Source of the DNA: Liopterus haemorrhoidalis
Lineage: Eukaryota > Arthropoda > Insecta > Coleoptera > Dytiscidae
DNA length: 64,000 bases
Direction of reading: 5' to 3'
NCBI GenBank assembly: GCA_963971575.1
Contig: OZ020612.1
Span: forward strand, 66,213,869-66,277,868
In this document: positions 46,432 through 57,422 of the stretch, one piece after another
Layout: the number at the start of each line of letters is the position of its first letter
Numbering within the stretch: the first letter of the stretch is position 1
Notes under the pieces: generated by a model
The model's database searches: none
Told to the model about the DNA's origin: nothing
What the model saw: the letters and a program-made list of their open reading frames with translations, nothing else
Translations under genes and position numbers: made by a program

Positions 46432-47278
46432 TAGTTTATTCGTAGGAATAACTTTATCTGAAGATGGAAAGACGCTGTATTGTTTTTACCCATCAGATAA
46501 CGTTACCAGCCACTTTATCTGAAGGTGGAAAGACCGGGCCTAAAATTTATGGAAGCCCATGTTTACATATACAGTGATATCTTGGATAAACAGTGCAGGA
46601 TCCTCTTAACAAACAAATCTGAAAGTACACTTTGTATTAGTTAGTTTTGATCTAATGGTCTTTTTGAATTCCTACCGGCCTTGAATGAATGAATACATAT
46701 CGAAATGAAATGGCATTCTTCAGTTCAAAATCTAATTTCCTAGAGCTTCCCTGTACGGTAAATTCTCACAGAAGATTCTTTATTCTATTGTGAGCCCAAA
46801 GCACTAAACTGTTAAAAATAATTTCAGTAAAGAATATAAAATAAAAAAAGTTAAAATCGTACGTGACGCAATCTGTCCATTTTGAGAGATTGATACTCGC
46901 TTTGAAGTGTTGGTACATTGTCACGGTGCGTTTTGGTCAAACTAAACTGTTTTTAGGAGGTATTCTAAGGTTCCGTTACATGAATCTTTAGATACAATAT
47001 TGCTTCATACAGGTTATTGGCTCGGAGATGGGTACCTTAGGCACTGACATTCGGCTAACGTCGGCCCAACACTTTTAACTTACGTGCATTTCATTTCTTT
47101 TTATTACATTGTCGACTCGTAATAATGATCTAACAACAATCATCTAACCTGAATTATGACTTTTTAATGTGTTTTGGTAAATTTGAAGCGGGTAGTAGCA
47201 AGAGATATTACCATGGACATTTGAATACTTCTAGATCTGATTATACTTTTCTTCTTGAACACGCATCTTCAACATGCT
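46432..47278. other. Unassigned
   Basis: Apart from a repeated CTTTATCTGAAGRTGGAAAG (46450, 46513), I see nothing recognisable. Confidence 0.45.
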
Positions 47279-47420
47279 AAATTATTAGAGATTGTGTTAG
47301 ACGCTCATTTAAATTGGAAAGAGCATGTCAAATATGTAGATAATAAAATTAATAGAGATATTTATCTCTATATATAACAATATAGCGTTATTCTGTCGGG
47401 CATATCTACTGATGCTGTTA
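47279..47420 (+). pseudogene. Non-LTR reverse transcriptase scrap
   Basis: One frame reads LDAHLNWKEHVKYVDNKINR. This matches the region downstream of the RT palm (LG..LD..L.W..H....K...). Stops follow. Only ~45 residues remain. Confidence 0.5.
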
Positions 47421-47560
47421 GAATTTTCAGAAAGAAATCCCCAAATCGCCTTGTAGACAATCATTTAAAGAATTAGGTAAATTAAGTTTTCCGTGTATCT
47501 ATATTCAGCAAATTTTGTTATTTATATAAGAAAATGGAGAAAATATTTTATAGTGTACAA

Positions 47561-47802
47561 CAGTGGCGCAGCCAGAGGGGGTGCCCCCACCCCTAATAAG
47601 AAAGGAAATAAAAATAAAAATCACAAACACACTACAAAATTTTAAAAATAAAAATGAGGATCTTTTTTTGTTTTACGTCGTCACTTGTATTTTAGAAGTG
47701 AGGACCTTTTTTTTTTAGATCATCACTTAAAATTGTGAACGTTATTCATAATTTAAATAATTGTGTCTTCCGCCCCCCCCCCTCCCCCAGCAAAAATTCC
47801 TG
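47561..47802. mobile_element. hAT MITE, 242 bp
   Basis: The ends CAGTGGCGCAGCCAGAGG and a shorter right end finishing AATTCCTG are flanked by a perfect GTGTACAA duplication (47553-47560, 47803-47810). It contains the GAAGTGAGGACC...T-run hairpin motif (47648-47732). Confidence 0.85.
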
Positions 47803-48008
47803 GTGTACAATATATTATAAATGATGATATCAATAGCTGCAATTTTGTGTGATTTTGTGCAACTTATTTTTGGACGTTTCTGTTGACATGGTCTTATGTA
47901 CATTTTTATATATACTATTATTATTGTTATATAGTGATAATTATGGATTTACAGTAGAATTTGGATAATAGGGAAAAATGTATTTTAAGAGGGCGCACAA
48001 CCGTTATA

Positions 48009-48985
48009 CGAGGGTTACCTTTTATGTTTTTACAAACGACCACTAGATGGCAATATTGAAATGTATCATTACTATATTCGTAAAATTTGACATTTGTTAT
48101 TGTTAAATCAGTGGCAGCTTATAAATTGACCAGGTAGTTTACGGTAAAATAAATAAAAATATGAAAAAATGGATATTACTCGTGAAGGTTTTCGTTGGAT
48201 GATTTTTTACGATTTTAGTAAAGCCCTAACTCAACAACAATGCATAGATTCGCTTCGTTTATAATTAGTTTGCAGAATTTCGTCGTGGTTGTGCGTCCAT
48301 CAGTGTTGAATCTCGTGAAGGTTGACCAAAATCGGTTGTGACTCAAAAAAACATCGATTCTGTGAGATAGAGGCATCCTTTGGCATATGGCAGACTGCAA
48401 TAAATTCGATTTTGCATGAACATTTAGCTGTGAAAAAAATCTTTTCCCGATGGATTCCGCATAATTTGAACGAAGCTCAAAAAAAGGCTCGTGTTGATTG
48501 GTGTAAGGGAATGCTAAAAAAATTCAACCAAGGCATTGCAAAATCAATATACAACATCGTTACAGGTGAAGAAAATTGGATTTATTCATATGAACCAGAA
48601 ACAATCAATAATCAACTGGGTATTCCAAGATGAACCGAAACCAAAAGAAGTTGTTCGTTCACGAAGCACTTCCAGAAAAAAGGTAGCTTGCTTCTTTGGT
48701 TGTACTGGACATGTCACAACCATTCCTTTAGAGGTTCGGAGAACAGTTAATGCTGAATGGTATACAACAATTTGTTTTCCAGAAGTCATCGACAAAATCA
48801 GGAAAAATAACCCAATACGTCGCATCATTCTTCATCATGAAAATGCAAGCTCCCACACAGAACGTCAAACAATTGATTATTTGAAGGAGAAAAATATCGA
48901 ATTAATGTCTCATTGCCCGTATTCACCTGATTTAACCCCTAACGACTTTGTTGTTTCCCAATGTCCCAATGTAGTTAGCAAATAG
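48009..48985 (+). pseudogene. mariner with broken transposase
   Basis: The left end (CGAGGGTTACCTTTTATG after TA at 48007-48008) is typical of mariner; the right end is missing. The ATG at 48171 opens DITREGFRWMIFYDFSKA, followed by several frame changes. Then come FSRWIPHNLNEAQKK, IVTGEENWIYSYEPE, RIILHHENASSH and YSPDLTPNDF. Two of the three catalytic aspartates read as glutamate (GEE for GDE, HHEN for HHDN). The C-terminus is lost at 48985. Confidence 0.82.
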
Positions 48986-49009
48986 TCCCCTTAATTCAAC
49001 CGATTCTTT

Positions 49010-49175
49010 GAAGGATCAATTCAAAAAATCAAAGTATATTAGATATTTCTTTACACATTTCGACGTGTATATTTTTGTAATTATAATTTCTCACAATACA
49101 GTATTTGCAGTGTATAAATCGTACTCGATTCGCAGCCTACTACTTCATCGTACTACATTCTTATTTGAAATGGAC
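49010..49175. mobile_element. Terminal fragment of the TGGTCTATTTCAAA MITE family
   Basis: It ends TTATTTGAAATGGACTATAG and contains AAATCGTACTCGATTCGCAGC, the inverse of the left part of the 15208 MITE. The other end is not in the neighbourhood. Confidence 0.6.
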
Positions 49176-49268
49176 TATAGTAATATTTTTGTAATTTTCT
49201 TTATTTATTTCTAAATTTGACGAGTCGTCTTTGTGCCCCAGCATGCTGTAATTTAGTATAATCATTAG

Positions 49269-49408
49269 TCCCATCAGAATTGCTTCTGTTGCAACATCAG
49301 CTGAAACCTTTGCGGCTGAACCCGGAGTCAAGTCTCAACTCCAGCGAACTCCGCACTGACAATAATCCGAACATGGGTCCGAACACAGCTAACATGAACA
49401 ATTTATGA
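49269..49408 (+). CDS. Candidate terminal exon of a host gene
   Basis: After an acceptor-like ATCATTAG, an open frame of 45 codons (PSELLLLQHQLKPLRL, then NPESSLNSSELRTDN, NMGPNTANMNNL) runs to TGA at 49406. The patch is much less AT-rich than its surroundings, with G/C at many third positions. No family recognised. It could equally be a fragment of an unrecognised repeat. Confidence 0.25.
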
Positions 49409-50407
49409 ACGGACGAACATCAGTGATGACTTGGGATGAATAATCGCTTTCGGTGAAGAATGGTTATATCATTAGATTTACTGTTAGATTAGTAAATGGG
49501 ATATTAAATACGGATTTTGAACAAAGACTATACTGTTCGTGCTTACTTCTCCAAAAGGTGTAAAGGCTTTGGATCATGACCTTTGTAACATACGAACTTT
49601 TTATTATTTAAATGCAAAATTTTCTTCTTTGGTGACTGTCAGTCGGGTTGTCCTCAAAAATTTGGGTAGTAAACTAAATTATTTAATTTTTAACTTCGCT
49701 TTTTTTGAATTCATGTTAATTTTTTGTAACAGTGGACCGTATGTTGAGATATTAAGTTACAAAGGGCTTCAAATTTGTTTCTCAGAAAACAGAGACATTT
49801 ATCATCTGTTTGGCATGTTAACTAAAATACTGTCATTCTTTATTTGAATATTCATTCAGAAAAATCTTCTTCAGAACCAACAAAAAAAGGTCAAGTTTTG
49901 TCACATCCGGTTTGACGGGACGTATAACCCCCAGAGATTACAATTTTTTTTATAGAAAACTAACAATTTCAAATAAAATTAGTAACATTCTATGCATCAA
50001 AATTTGCAGAGAATTGCAGTCTAATAGGATATTTTTAATAGAATGATATTAAATAGATAACATAAATGCGTGAATATTCATGCTTTCCAGAGTTAGATAA
50101 TAAACGTACGTCGAATACTAATAAACAGAACATCACTGACGGTAGCTACGTCACAATGACGTAAATTTTAAAATGTAAAAGTAATAATAATTATTTTATG
50201 TCAAACTCATAATGAAACTTGCAAAATTAAATATGCCAATGTGTATAAAAACTGATTCATTTCATTAAAAAATCACTCTAAGGTCTATTGTAGGAAAAAT
50301 TGTTGTAAAATGATATTGCTTAATAATTTAATAATAAATATTAGACAACAATGTTCTGTAATTTTTTAAACATGCTTCTGGGTTTTTAACTTTTATATTT
50401 ATATAAA
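49409..50407. other. Unassigned
   Basis: An open frame at 49539-49847 is AT-rich with no motif. I see no element ends. Confidence 0.4.
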
Positions 50408-51706
50408 GCGTGTTTTTTTTAGAGGTATAGAACTTTAAATTGCAATAAAACAACGATGGATTATTCGATTGACATGAATTTTTTTTTATTCGAAAGATAA
50501 TCTTGTGGCATTACATTTTAAATATGATTTCTGGCATATGACCGCCACGGCTGGCTCGGATGTAGTCCAATCTGGACGTCCAATTTTCGATGACTTTTTC
50601 GAACATTTGTGGCCGTATATCGGCAATAACACGGCGAATGTTGTCTTCCAAATGGTCAAGCGTTTGTGGCTTATCCGCATAGACCAATGACTTTACATAG
50701 CCCCACAGAAAGTAGTCCAGCGGTGTTAAATCACAAGATCTTGGAAGCCAATTCACAGGTCCAAAACGTGAAATTAGGCGGTCACCAAACGTGTCTTTCA
50801 ATAAATCGATTGTGGCACGAGCTGTGTGACATGTTGCGCCGTCTTGTTGGAACCACAGCTCCTGGACATCATGGCTGTTCAATTCAGGAATGAAAAAGTT
50901 AGTAATCATGGCTCTATACCGATCACCATTGACTGTAACGTTCTGGCCATCATCGTTTTTGAAGAAGTACGGACCAATGACACAACCAGCTCATAAAGCG
51001 CACCAAACAGTCAGTTTTTCTGGATGTAACGGTGTTTTGACATACACTTGAGGATTAGCTTCACTCCAAATGCGGCAGTTTTGTTTGTTGACGTAGCCAT
51101 TCAACCAGAAGTGCGCTTCATCGCTAAACAAAATTCGCTTATGAAAATCGGGAACAACGGCAATCTCGTTTTGGGCCCATTCGACGAATCTACGCCTTGC
51201 TTGATGATCGTTTGGCTTCAATTCTTGCACGAGTTGGATTTTGTAAGCACGCAAACCAAGATCCTTCCGCAAAATCTTCCATAAAGTGGATGGACACAGA
51301 TCCAATTCCTGTGCTCGATGGCGGATGGACTCATTCGGGTCTTCCTCAATGCTACGCTCTACAGTACCAATAGCTTCTTCTGTACGCACCGTACGGCGTC
51401 TCTGGGGATGCGAGTTATCAATAAGAGTAAACGTGGTGCGAAAACGTTCCATGGTTAATCGAATTAACTGCTCTGATGGACGATTTTGTCGACGATAAAA
51501 TGGACGTAGTGCGCGATACGTATTCCGCACAGAACCATTATTTTCGAAATAAAATTGCACTATTTGCAAGCGTTGTTCAGGCGTGAGTCTATTCATGATG
51601 AATTGCCAAACCAAACTGAGAATAAATCACTTGACAGCTGTTAAATCGGTCGCCATCTTGAACAGTAATGCCAACTTAAAGTTCTATACCTCTAAAAAAA
51701 ACACCC
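50408..51706 (-). mobile_element. DD41D mariner-family transposon, nearly intact
   Basis: Inverted ends of about 31 bp with one mismatch (GSGTGTTTTTTTTAGAGGTA and onward to TAGAACTTTAA) at 1299 bp full length. Flanks are TAAA and GTTA, so a TA duplication is not clean. The transposase lies on the minus strand. Confidence 0.85.
50511..51596 (-). pseudogene. DD41D transposase with a single nonsense codon
   Basis: Chosen start is MNRLTPEQRLQIVQFYFE at 51596 (an in-frame ATG 18 bp upstream is possible). A helix-turn-helix follows (residues ~1-60), then a second one (PSTLWKILRKDLGLRAYKIQ). Catalytic motifs: LFSDEAHFWLNGYVNKQNC (first D), WFQQDGATCHTA (second D) and SCDLTPLDYFLWG (third D, 41 residues after the second; the usual RSPDLTP has C for P). 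The only break is TGA at 50991-50993 in VWCAL-stop-AGCVIGPYFF, where relatives have Trp. Otherwise 361 codons. DD41D spacing is known from rosa-type mariners. Confidence 0.88.
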
Positions 51707-51965
51707 GTTAGTTTTATACAGAAACATTCAAATAATACGACAAAAAGAAAATCGGTATGATTGTTTATAGTTTAAATCTTTCGTCGAAAAATATTATACT
51801 TGATGATAATGGAATGCCAATTACTAAACGTGTTCTTTACTAAAATTAAATCATTTTTACCCAGAGCATCTATATTGAGAACAACGGCAGATTCAAATTG
51901 GAAGCAAAAATAGAACACCAAGTATAATAACTATAAGTAGTTTTTACAATACAACAATATAGCTA

Positions 51966-52373
51966 AAGTCTGTTCCAAACGGTTAGGTGGAACTAGATTT
52001 TGTAATCTAGTTACTTTCATTGTTTAAATCGTGCTTTTCGGCCGTTTTGTTTAAGCTTTGTAAATCATACTTACAATAAACATTTTTTGATTAAGGTTAA
52101 TATCATTTTAAAATGTCATTTTCTTTATATTTTGATATTTTGTGCATTATTAATACAAATTTCCCATTTATTTATTTTTTTGTTATTAAAATTTGTAAAA
52201 AAAATAATTTAATTTTGACATGTCATTCGTTTCTATGGTTTCATGGTTGGAATTTTAAATTTTGACATTCCAACGTGAAAAATGAAATAACCCAAGCAAG
52301 GTCCCTTCTCGTGACAACCTAAAAGAACGAAATTCCCATTTAGTTCCCATTTAGAACCGTTTGGAACAGACTG
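51966..52373. mobile_element. CAGTCTGTTCC MITE, copy 3
   Basis: The ends AAGTCTGTTCCAAACGG and GAACCGTTTGGAACAGACTG are flanked by TA, 408 bp, same orientation as copy 2. A small duplication (TTAGTTCCCATTTAG) lies at the right end. Confidence 0.85.
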
Positions 52374-52452
52374 TAATAATATAATTGGTATAAGCTGTTC
52401 ACTTTTGTAAGAACACACTAGATCTGGTTATTTTGGTTACTTAGAATGTTAC

Positions 52453-52742
52453 TTCCAACAATGAAACCATGGAAACGAATGACATATGTCAAAATTAAAT
52501 ATTTTTTTTACATATTTTAATGACAAAAAAAATAAATAAATGAGAAATTTGTATTAAGAATGACACAAAAAATCAAAATATAAAGAAAATGACATTTTAA
52601 AATGATATTAACCTTAACCAAAAAATGTTTATTGTAAGTATGATTTACAAAGCTTAAACAAAACGGCCGAAAGGCACGATTTAAACGATGAAAGTAACTA
52701 GATTGCAAAATCTAGTTCTGCTTAACCGTTTGGAACAGACTG
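52453..52742. mobile_element. CAGTCTGTTCC MITE, copy 4 (left end lost)
   Basis: It begins inside the family at TTCCAACAATGAAACC and keeps the right end ACCGTTTGGAACAGACTG. It is opposite in orientation to copy 3, only 80 bp away. Confidence 0.85.
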
Positions 52743-52890
52743 TATTATATATTAAATACAAAATAAAAGGATAAATTATTATTATATAATATGCTTTTTA
52801 TTATATTTTTGTTTTTTATATTTTATCACGATATTTCATTGATAATCGTAATAACATCATTATGATGAAACTTAACCATACTTTTAAAAG

Positions 52891-53268
52891 CCACCCAACA
52901 AACATTTTTATACGGGCCAGTACTGGTAAAGCACATACTCCCCGGCATTGAAAGTAATGGGCCAGTACCCCGGTGTCCCCGTGGCCGTTACTGGCCCATT
53001 AATGTATCAGTTGCCGGCCCAGCAACGGTAAAGTGCAAAATAATCGCATTAGTTGCAAGATTTATTTCTGATGGTTTTAAGTAAAAAGTATGAGTGAAGA
53101 AGAGTGCTTATAAAATGCTGGTAAAGTACTTCGTATAGGCGGAATGCGAAATACAAATGTGAAGTACATTATTAATACTGGCGTTGCACTTACTTTTGGT
53201 GCCAGTAATTTACCAGCATAAAAGCAGTTAGCCGGCATTCGGCCGTTAGTTGAATGTTTGCTGGGCAG
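52891..53268. mobile_element. MITE with 9-bp duplication (Mutator-like), GC-rich
   Basis: The ends CCACCCAACAAACATT and the inverse CTGCCCAGCAAACATT are flanked by TTTTAAAAG (52882-52890) and ATTTAAAAG (53269-53277), 8 of 9 matching. The interior has many permuted GGCCAGTAC, GGTAAAGTAC and GCCGGCATT blocks. A 9-bp duplication points to MULE. No coding region. Confidence 0.75.
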
Positions 53269-53277
53269 ATTTAAAAG

Positions 53278-54173
53278 TTCACATGAAAAGTCTATTTACA
53301 CCACAACAGTCACTAAAGTAACCAGATCTAGTTTTGTATTACAAATTGAGACAGATTATACAAACATATTTGTAGAATGAAGATTTAGCTACAATTTTCT
53401 GGGTCGTACACAAATATGCGTCGATTGGTTTACAAAATGGAGTTTTAATACAATTTGTTTATTTACAATTACAGAAGATTTTGTTCAATTAAAATATCCA
53501 ATTAGATAAATATTTTTTTTTACAATTTTGATGCGTAAATTGTTACTAATTTTATTTTAGATAGTAAGTTTTGTATAAAAAGATGTGAGAACTATACGGT
53601 TGTGCGTAGGGCTTAAATAAATTAATTTAAATATTTTTTAAATAAAATATAAAAATGGGAAGCCTTTCCAAAAAAATTAAGGTCATACAGTGACAAAGAA
53701 GAGGGAGGTAGGAAGAGAGACAGACCGAGAATACAAAATTTAAAATTTAAATCTCTTTCAGAACGTTAATCCAAAAAATTATCACCCAAAAAACTGTTAA
53801 AATCAATTAACACTTTATATATTTTCCATAATGAAATTTAAAATTAATATATGATATTTTATCTCGATTTTATTAACGTTATTAAAGCCTAACAAAATAA
53901 ATTTAAATTGCAAATTTCTATCAAGTATTCGATAAAATCTAATATAATGTTATTTACATATTTTGTTATTATCAATAAGGCAATTTTGCTATAACTTAAT
54001 TTTGAGTTATATCTTTGTAACTAAACACAGTTATGCAAAATTAAATTAAAAATAATTTAAAATTCCTTACATCAAAGTAAAATCTTATCATAAAAAAGAT
54101 AAATATATAATAAAAATATATTCCCAAGAGAAAATAAAGTTCAAAATAGGTGGGACGAAGAACATCGTGGCTT
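53278..54173. other. Unassigned AT-rich DNA
   Basis: No recognisable gene or element ends. Confidence 0.45.
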
Positions 54174-54174
54174 A

Positions 54175-55460
54175 CCAGGTCTACAAGTATGAAATGCGGA
54201 TTTTTTTCAAACTTGCCGCGCAAACAGATTGTATAGTTCAAAGTTTCAACACATATGGCGTTTTGTTAAGTTATCATTAAGTGTCAAATGCGTATAGGTT
54301 ATAATTTGAAAAGTGATTATATAGTTTTGTTTTACTGTGTTAAAAATGTCAAATTTTGTGCCAAATAAAGAGCATTCGCGGACAGTACTACTGTTTTGTT
54401 TTCATTTGAAAAAAACTACTGCTGAATCATACCGACTGCTTCGAGAAGCTTATGGTGAATATGCTCCATCGCAAGATACGTGTGAACGATGGTTTCGGCG
54501 TTTCAAAAGTGGTGACTTTGATCTTACAGACAAAGAACATGGAAAACCTCCAAAAAAATATGAAGATAAAAAATTTGAAACATTGCTACAGGAAGACGAT
54601 AGTCTATCACAAAAACAACTAGCAGAGCAGTTAGGCGTTAGTCAACAAGCTGTTTCCAATCGCCTACAAGAGATGGGTAAGATCCAGAAAGTCGGCAGAT
54701 GGGTTCCACATGCATTGAATGAGAGGCAGATGGAAAAACGCAAAAACACTTGTGAAATTTTGCTTGCACGATACAAAAGAAAGTCTTTTTTGCATCGTAT
54801 CATTACTGGCGATGAAAAATGGATTTATTTTGAAAATCACAAACCCAAAAAATCATGGGTGAACCCAGGCTCACCATCCACATCAACTGCAAGACCGAAT
54901 CGCTTTGGCAAAAAGGCAATGCTCTGTACTTGGTGGGACCAAAAGGGTGTGGTCTATTATGAATTGTTAAAACCTGGTGAAACAGTTAATACCCAATGCT
55001 ACCAACAACAACTGATCGAATTGAACCATTCGCTGCTCATAAAACGACCAGAATACGAAAGAAGACAGCACAAGGTAATCTTGCTTCACGATAACGCTCC
55101 ATCACATAAGGCAAAAGCAGTTTGCAACACATTGGAGGCACTCAAGTGAGAAGTGCTACCCCATGCCGTTTACTCACCAGACTTGGCCCCTTCAGATTAC
55201 CACTTGTTCGCATCGATGGGTCACGCACTTGCCGAGCAGCACTTTTGTTCATATGAAAATGTGAAAGAATGGCTAGATGAATGGTTTGCGGGGAAAGGGG
55301 AAGAGTTCTACTGGCGAGGTATTCACAAATTTCCTGAAAGATGGGAAAAATGTATAACTTCTAATGGAGCATACTTTGAATAAATAAACTTTTACTGTTC
55401 TTTTGAGTTTAATGTGTTTTATTTTTTAAAAAAATCCGCATTTCATACTTGTAGACCTGG
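54175..55460 (+). mobile_element. mariner, mauritiana (Mos1-like) type, full length
   Basis: Perfect 33-bp inverted ends (CCAGGTCTACAAGTATGAAA and on to TGCGGATTTTTTT) are flanked by TA (54173-54174, 55461-55462). At 1286 bp this is the size of Mos1. Perfect ends and an almost open gene indicate a recent arrival, possibly by horizontal transfer as is common for this subfamily. Confidence 0.96.
54346..55383 (+). pseudogene. mariner transposase with one nonsense codon
   Basis: The ATG at 54346 gives 345 codons, the length of Mos1 transposase. N-terminal helix-turn-helix: TTAESYRLLREAYGEYAPS, then CERWFRRFKSGDFD. The second DNA-binding part contains QKQLAEQLGVSQQAVSNRLQ. Linker motif WVPHAL. 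Catalytic D,D34D: IITGDEKWIYF, LLHDNAPSH and YSPDLAPSDYHLF. The C-terminus is FYWRGIHKFPERWEKC...NGAYFE. The only lesion is TGA at 55147-55149 (codon 268), at a position that is Trp in relatives. It truncates the protein before the third aspartate, so it is inactive as written. Confidence 0.95.
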
Positions 55461-55462
55461 TA

Positions 55463-56167
55463 AAAATACAAAATTTAGTTTAAAATTATTTAACGGTAAG
55501 TGTGACCCCCGCAGATTATAAGTTTCTAATATACCCGCATATAGAGAAAATATCGAAATTTCGAAAAATCATCACACGAAAAATATCCTACAGTGGACAC
55601 GAAAAAAAATCACTATTTGTAAATAATTAATTAGAGTATATAACCAGTTTTTTTTTTTTTTTTGTGAATTATTACAAACCTTGATGATTTCTAAATTTAC
55701 GTACATTTTTTATAAATATATACCTTTTGTTAAATATTATACATGTAATTAATTTAATATGTTATGATTAAAATATCACATTTTCTTCGTAGTTATTATT
55801 CAAATTTGGTTTTAAAAAATAAGTTGCAAGGCCTTTCAGCTCATTAACCAGATCGTTTGTTGTGTTGCAATGAGCAAAATTGATTCGTTCCGGTACGGCC
55901 ATCAAACATTCACCTTGATCATGATTTTGTACTCGAGAACTTATATTAAATAACACGAGCGTTTCACTCAAATTTATACATTCATACACGCACACACACT
56001 TACATACATGGCTCGTCTAGAAACTAAAGAACCTCTGGTTATTAGCAGAACTGGAAACCGAAATTTATATTGGTTAAAATTTAACTGATTTTGTAATCCG
56101 ATATTTCCTAACAATTTTTCTTACACCGGCTTACAGAATTTCGGTTAACCGGTTTAGTGGATTATGC
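55463..56167. other. Unassigned, containing a candidate exon
   Basis: 55463-55760 is AT-rich with a T run and no feature. 55771-55960 is described separately. 56000-56165 includes CCGAAAT/GGTTAACCGG fragments resembling decayed element ends. Confidence 0.4.
55771..55960 (-). CDS. Candidate coding exon, minus strand
   Basis: The minus frame (TLVLFNISSRVQNHDQGECL, MAVPERINFAHCNTTNDLVN, ELKGLATYFLKPNLNNN) ends EENVIF before TAA at 55768-55770. The amino-acid composition is balanced and unlike the neighbouring AT-rich chance frames. The upstream part toward 55995 (MCVYECINL) runs into a CA-rich tract and is probably not coding. I do not recognise the family. If real it is a last exon; an old gene fragment or unknown repeat is equally possible. 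Confidence 0.35.
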
Positions 56168-56708
56168 TTTTTACTTGCCCGACCTTAATATATAAGGGGC
56201 AAGTATTGTAATCGCGAAAATTTTCGATGTCGAGATTTTGACTGATGACCACGTTTCATGGTTCAGGGAATCCAAAACACCTATTTTCGAAGTGCCGTCC
56301 GTATGTGTGTGTGTCTGTGTGTGTGTCTGTGTGTGTATCTGTGTGTGTTTTTGTGTACTGTGTGTCTGTGTGTCTGTGTGTGTGTGTGTACACACGATAA
56401 CTCAAAAACGGTTTAACTTAAAGAGTTCGTTCTGGTACTAAAAAATTCTCCTAATAACTGGAAAGAACCCTATTGTTTTTTATTAAAATCCGAAACCGGA
56501 AACGGAAGTTATTAAACATTAAAATTTAAAAAACTTCGTAACTAGTAAACCAAGCCTTGGACAAAAAATTGTATTGGACATAATTTGATGTATTTTTAAA
56601 GATTTACCTAAATCTTTTTTTAAATTAAAAAAAAAAATATGTATTTTTTTTTATTATTATTTTTTTTATGGGAAGGCAATTCTAGCGGAGGTCTTCCTTC
56701 GCCACTGG
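56168..56708 (+). mobile_element. Family B repeat, copy 3
   Basis: TTTTTACTTGCCCGACC to CTTCGCCACTGG, 541 bp, with (GT)n and GTCT/TTTT interruptions at 56303-56390. It carries an internal deletion relative to copy 2. Confidence 0.75.
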
Positions 56709-57414
56709 TTTTATATTTATAACTAGCTGATATACACGGCATTGCACGAGGAATCGTTTAGATGTGATATGTTGTTGTCATTGTTTTAGATTGAAGACCA
56801 GACACGTGCACACATAGGGTCCTCCCCCAAGGAGCGAACAATTTTAGTATCGAACACAAATGTACGGTGTTAATACAACCGTCCAATCAATGAAATTCCT
56901 ATTTTCTCGCTATATTTTTCAAAACTATTTAGACACGCCAATATATTTAAAAACTAAAAAAACATCAGTAAATATATATTTTGGACAAATAATGAGTATT
57001 ATTCCGAATTATTTGTTCATAAACTAATTAAGATGGGAAAACGATTCATTTTCACTCAGTGCATTACATTTATATTGTTAAAACTAAAAATGATTTGTGT
57101 ATGTCTATAAAGAATGGCAAATGTCAGAAATAATATCAAACTTGCGATCTGAGCCATCTCTTGTCAAATTCTCTAACAAATAAAACACCCCTCGAATATC
57201 ATGAAAAGGGAAAAATATGAATTACTACAGCTTAACATGTAGAAAAAAATTTGAGACAAGCGAAGTGTAGGACTACCAAGAATCAATGGGTAGCAAACCA
57301 ATATCAGTGATTTGTGTGTTCATCTGTTTTTATTTCGAGCCACAATCTTTAAAGTCAAAATAGCCTTAAAGATTGCCAATCTGTAAAAACAGAAGGCATG
57401 GAATTTTTAAAAAT
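56709..57414. other. Unassigned; begins with a retroelement-like tail
   Basis: 56723-56760 (AACTAGCTGATATACACGGC) resembles the AACTAGCTG-type sequence that recurs in insect SINE/LINE tails. The rest shows no feature. Confidence 0.35.
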
Positions 57415-57422
57415 GTCTACAC

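Noticed and set aside
54337..54345. A start codon upstream of the Mos1-like transposase
   Set aside because: It would need GTG; the ATG at 54346 gives the family length of 345 residues.
50991..55149. TGA decoded as Trp (alternative nuclear code)
   Set aside because: No reason to expect it in an insect nucleus; other genes here are also stopped by TAA and frameshifts, as for decayed elements.
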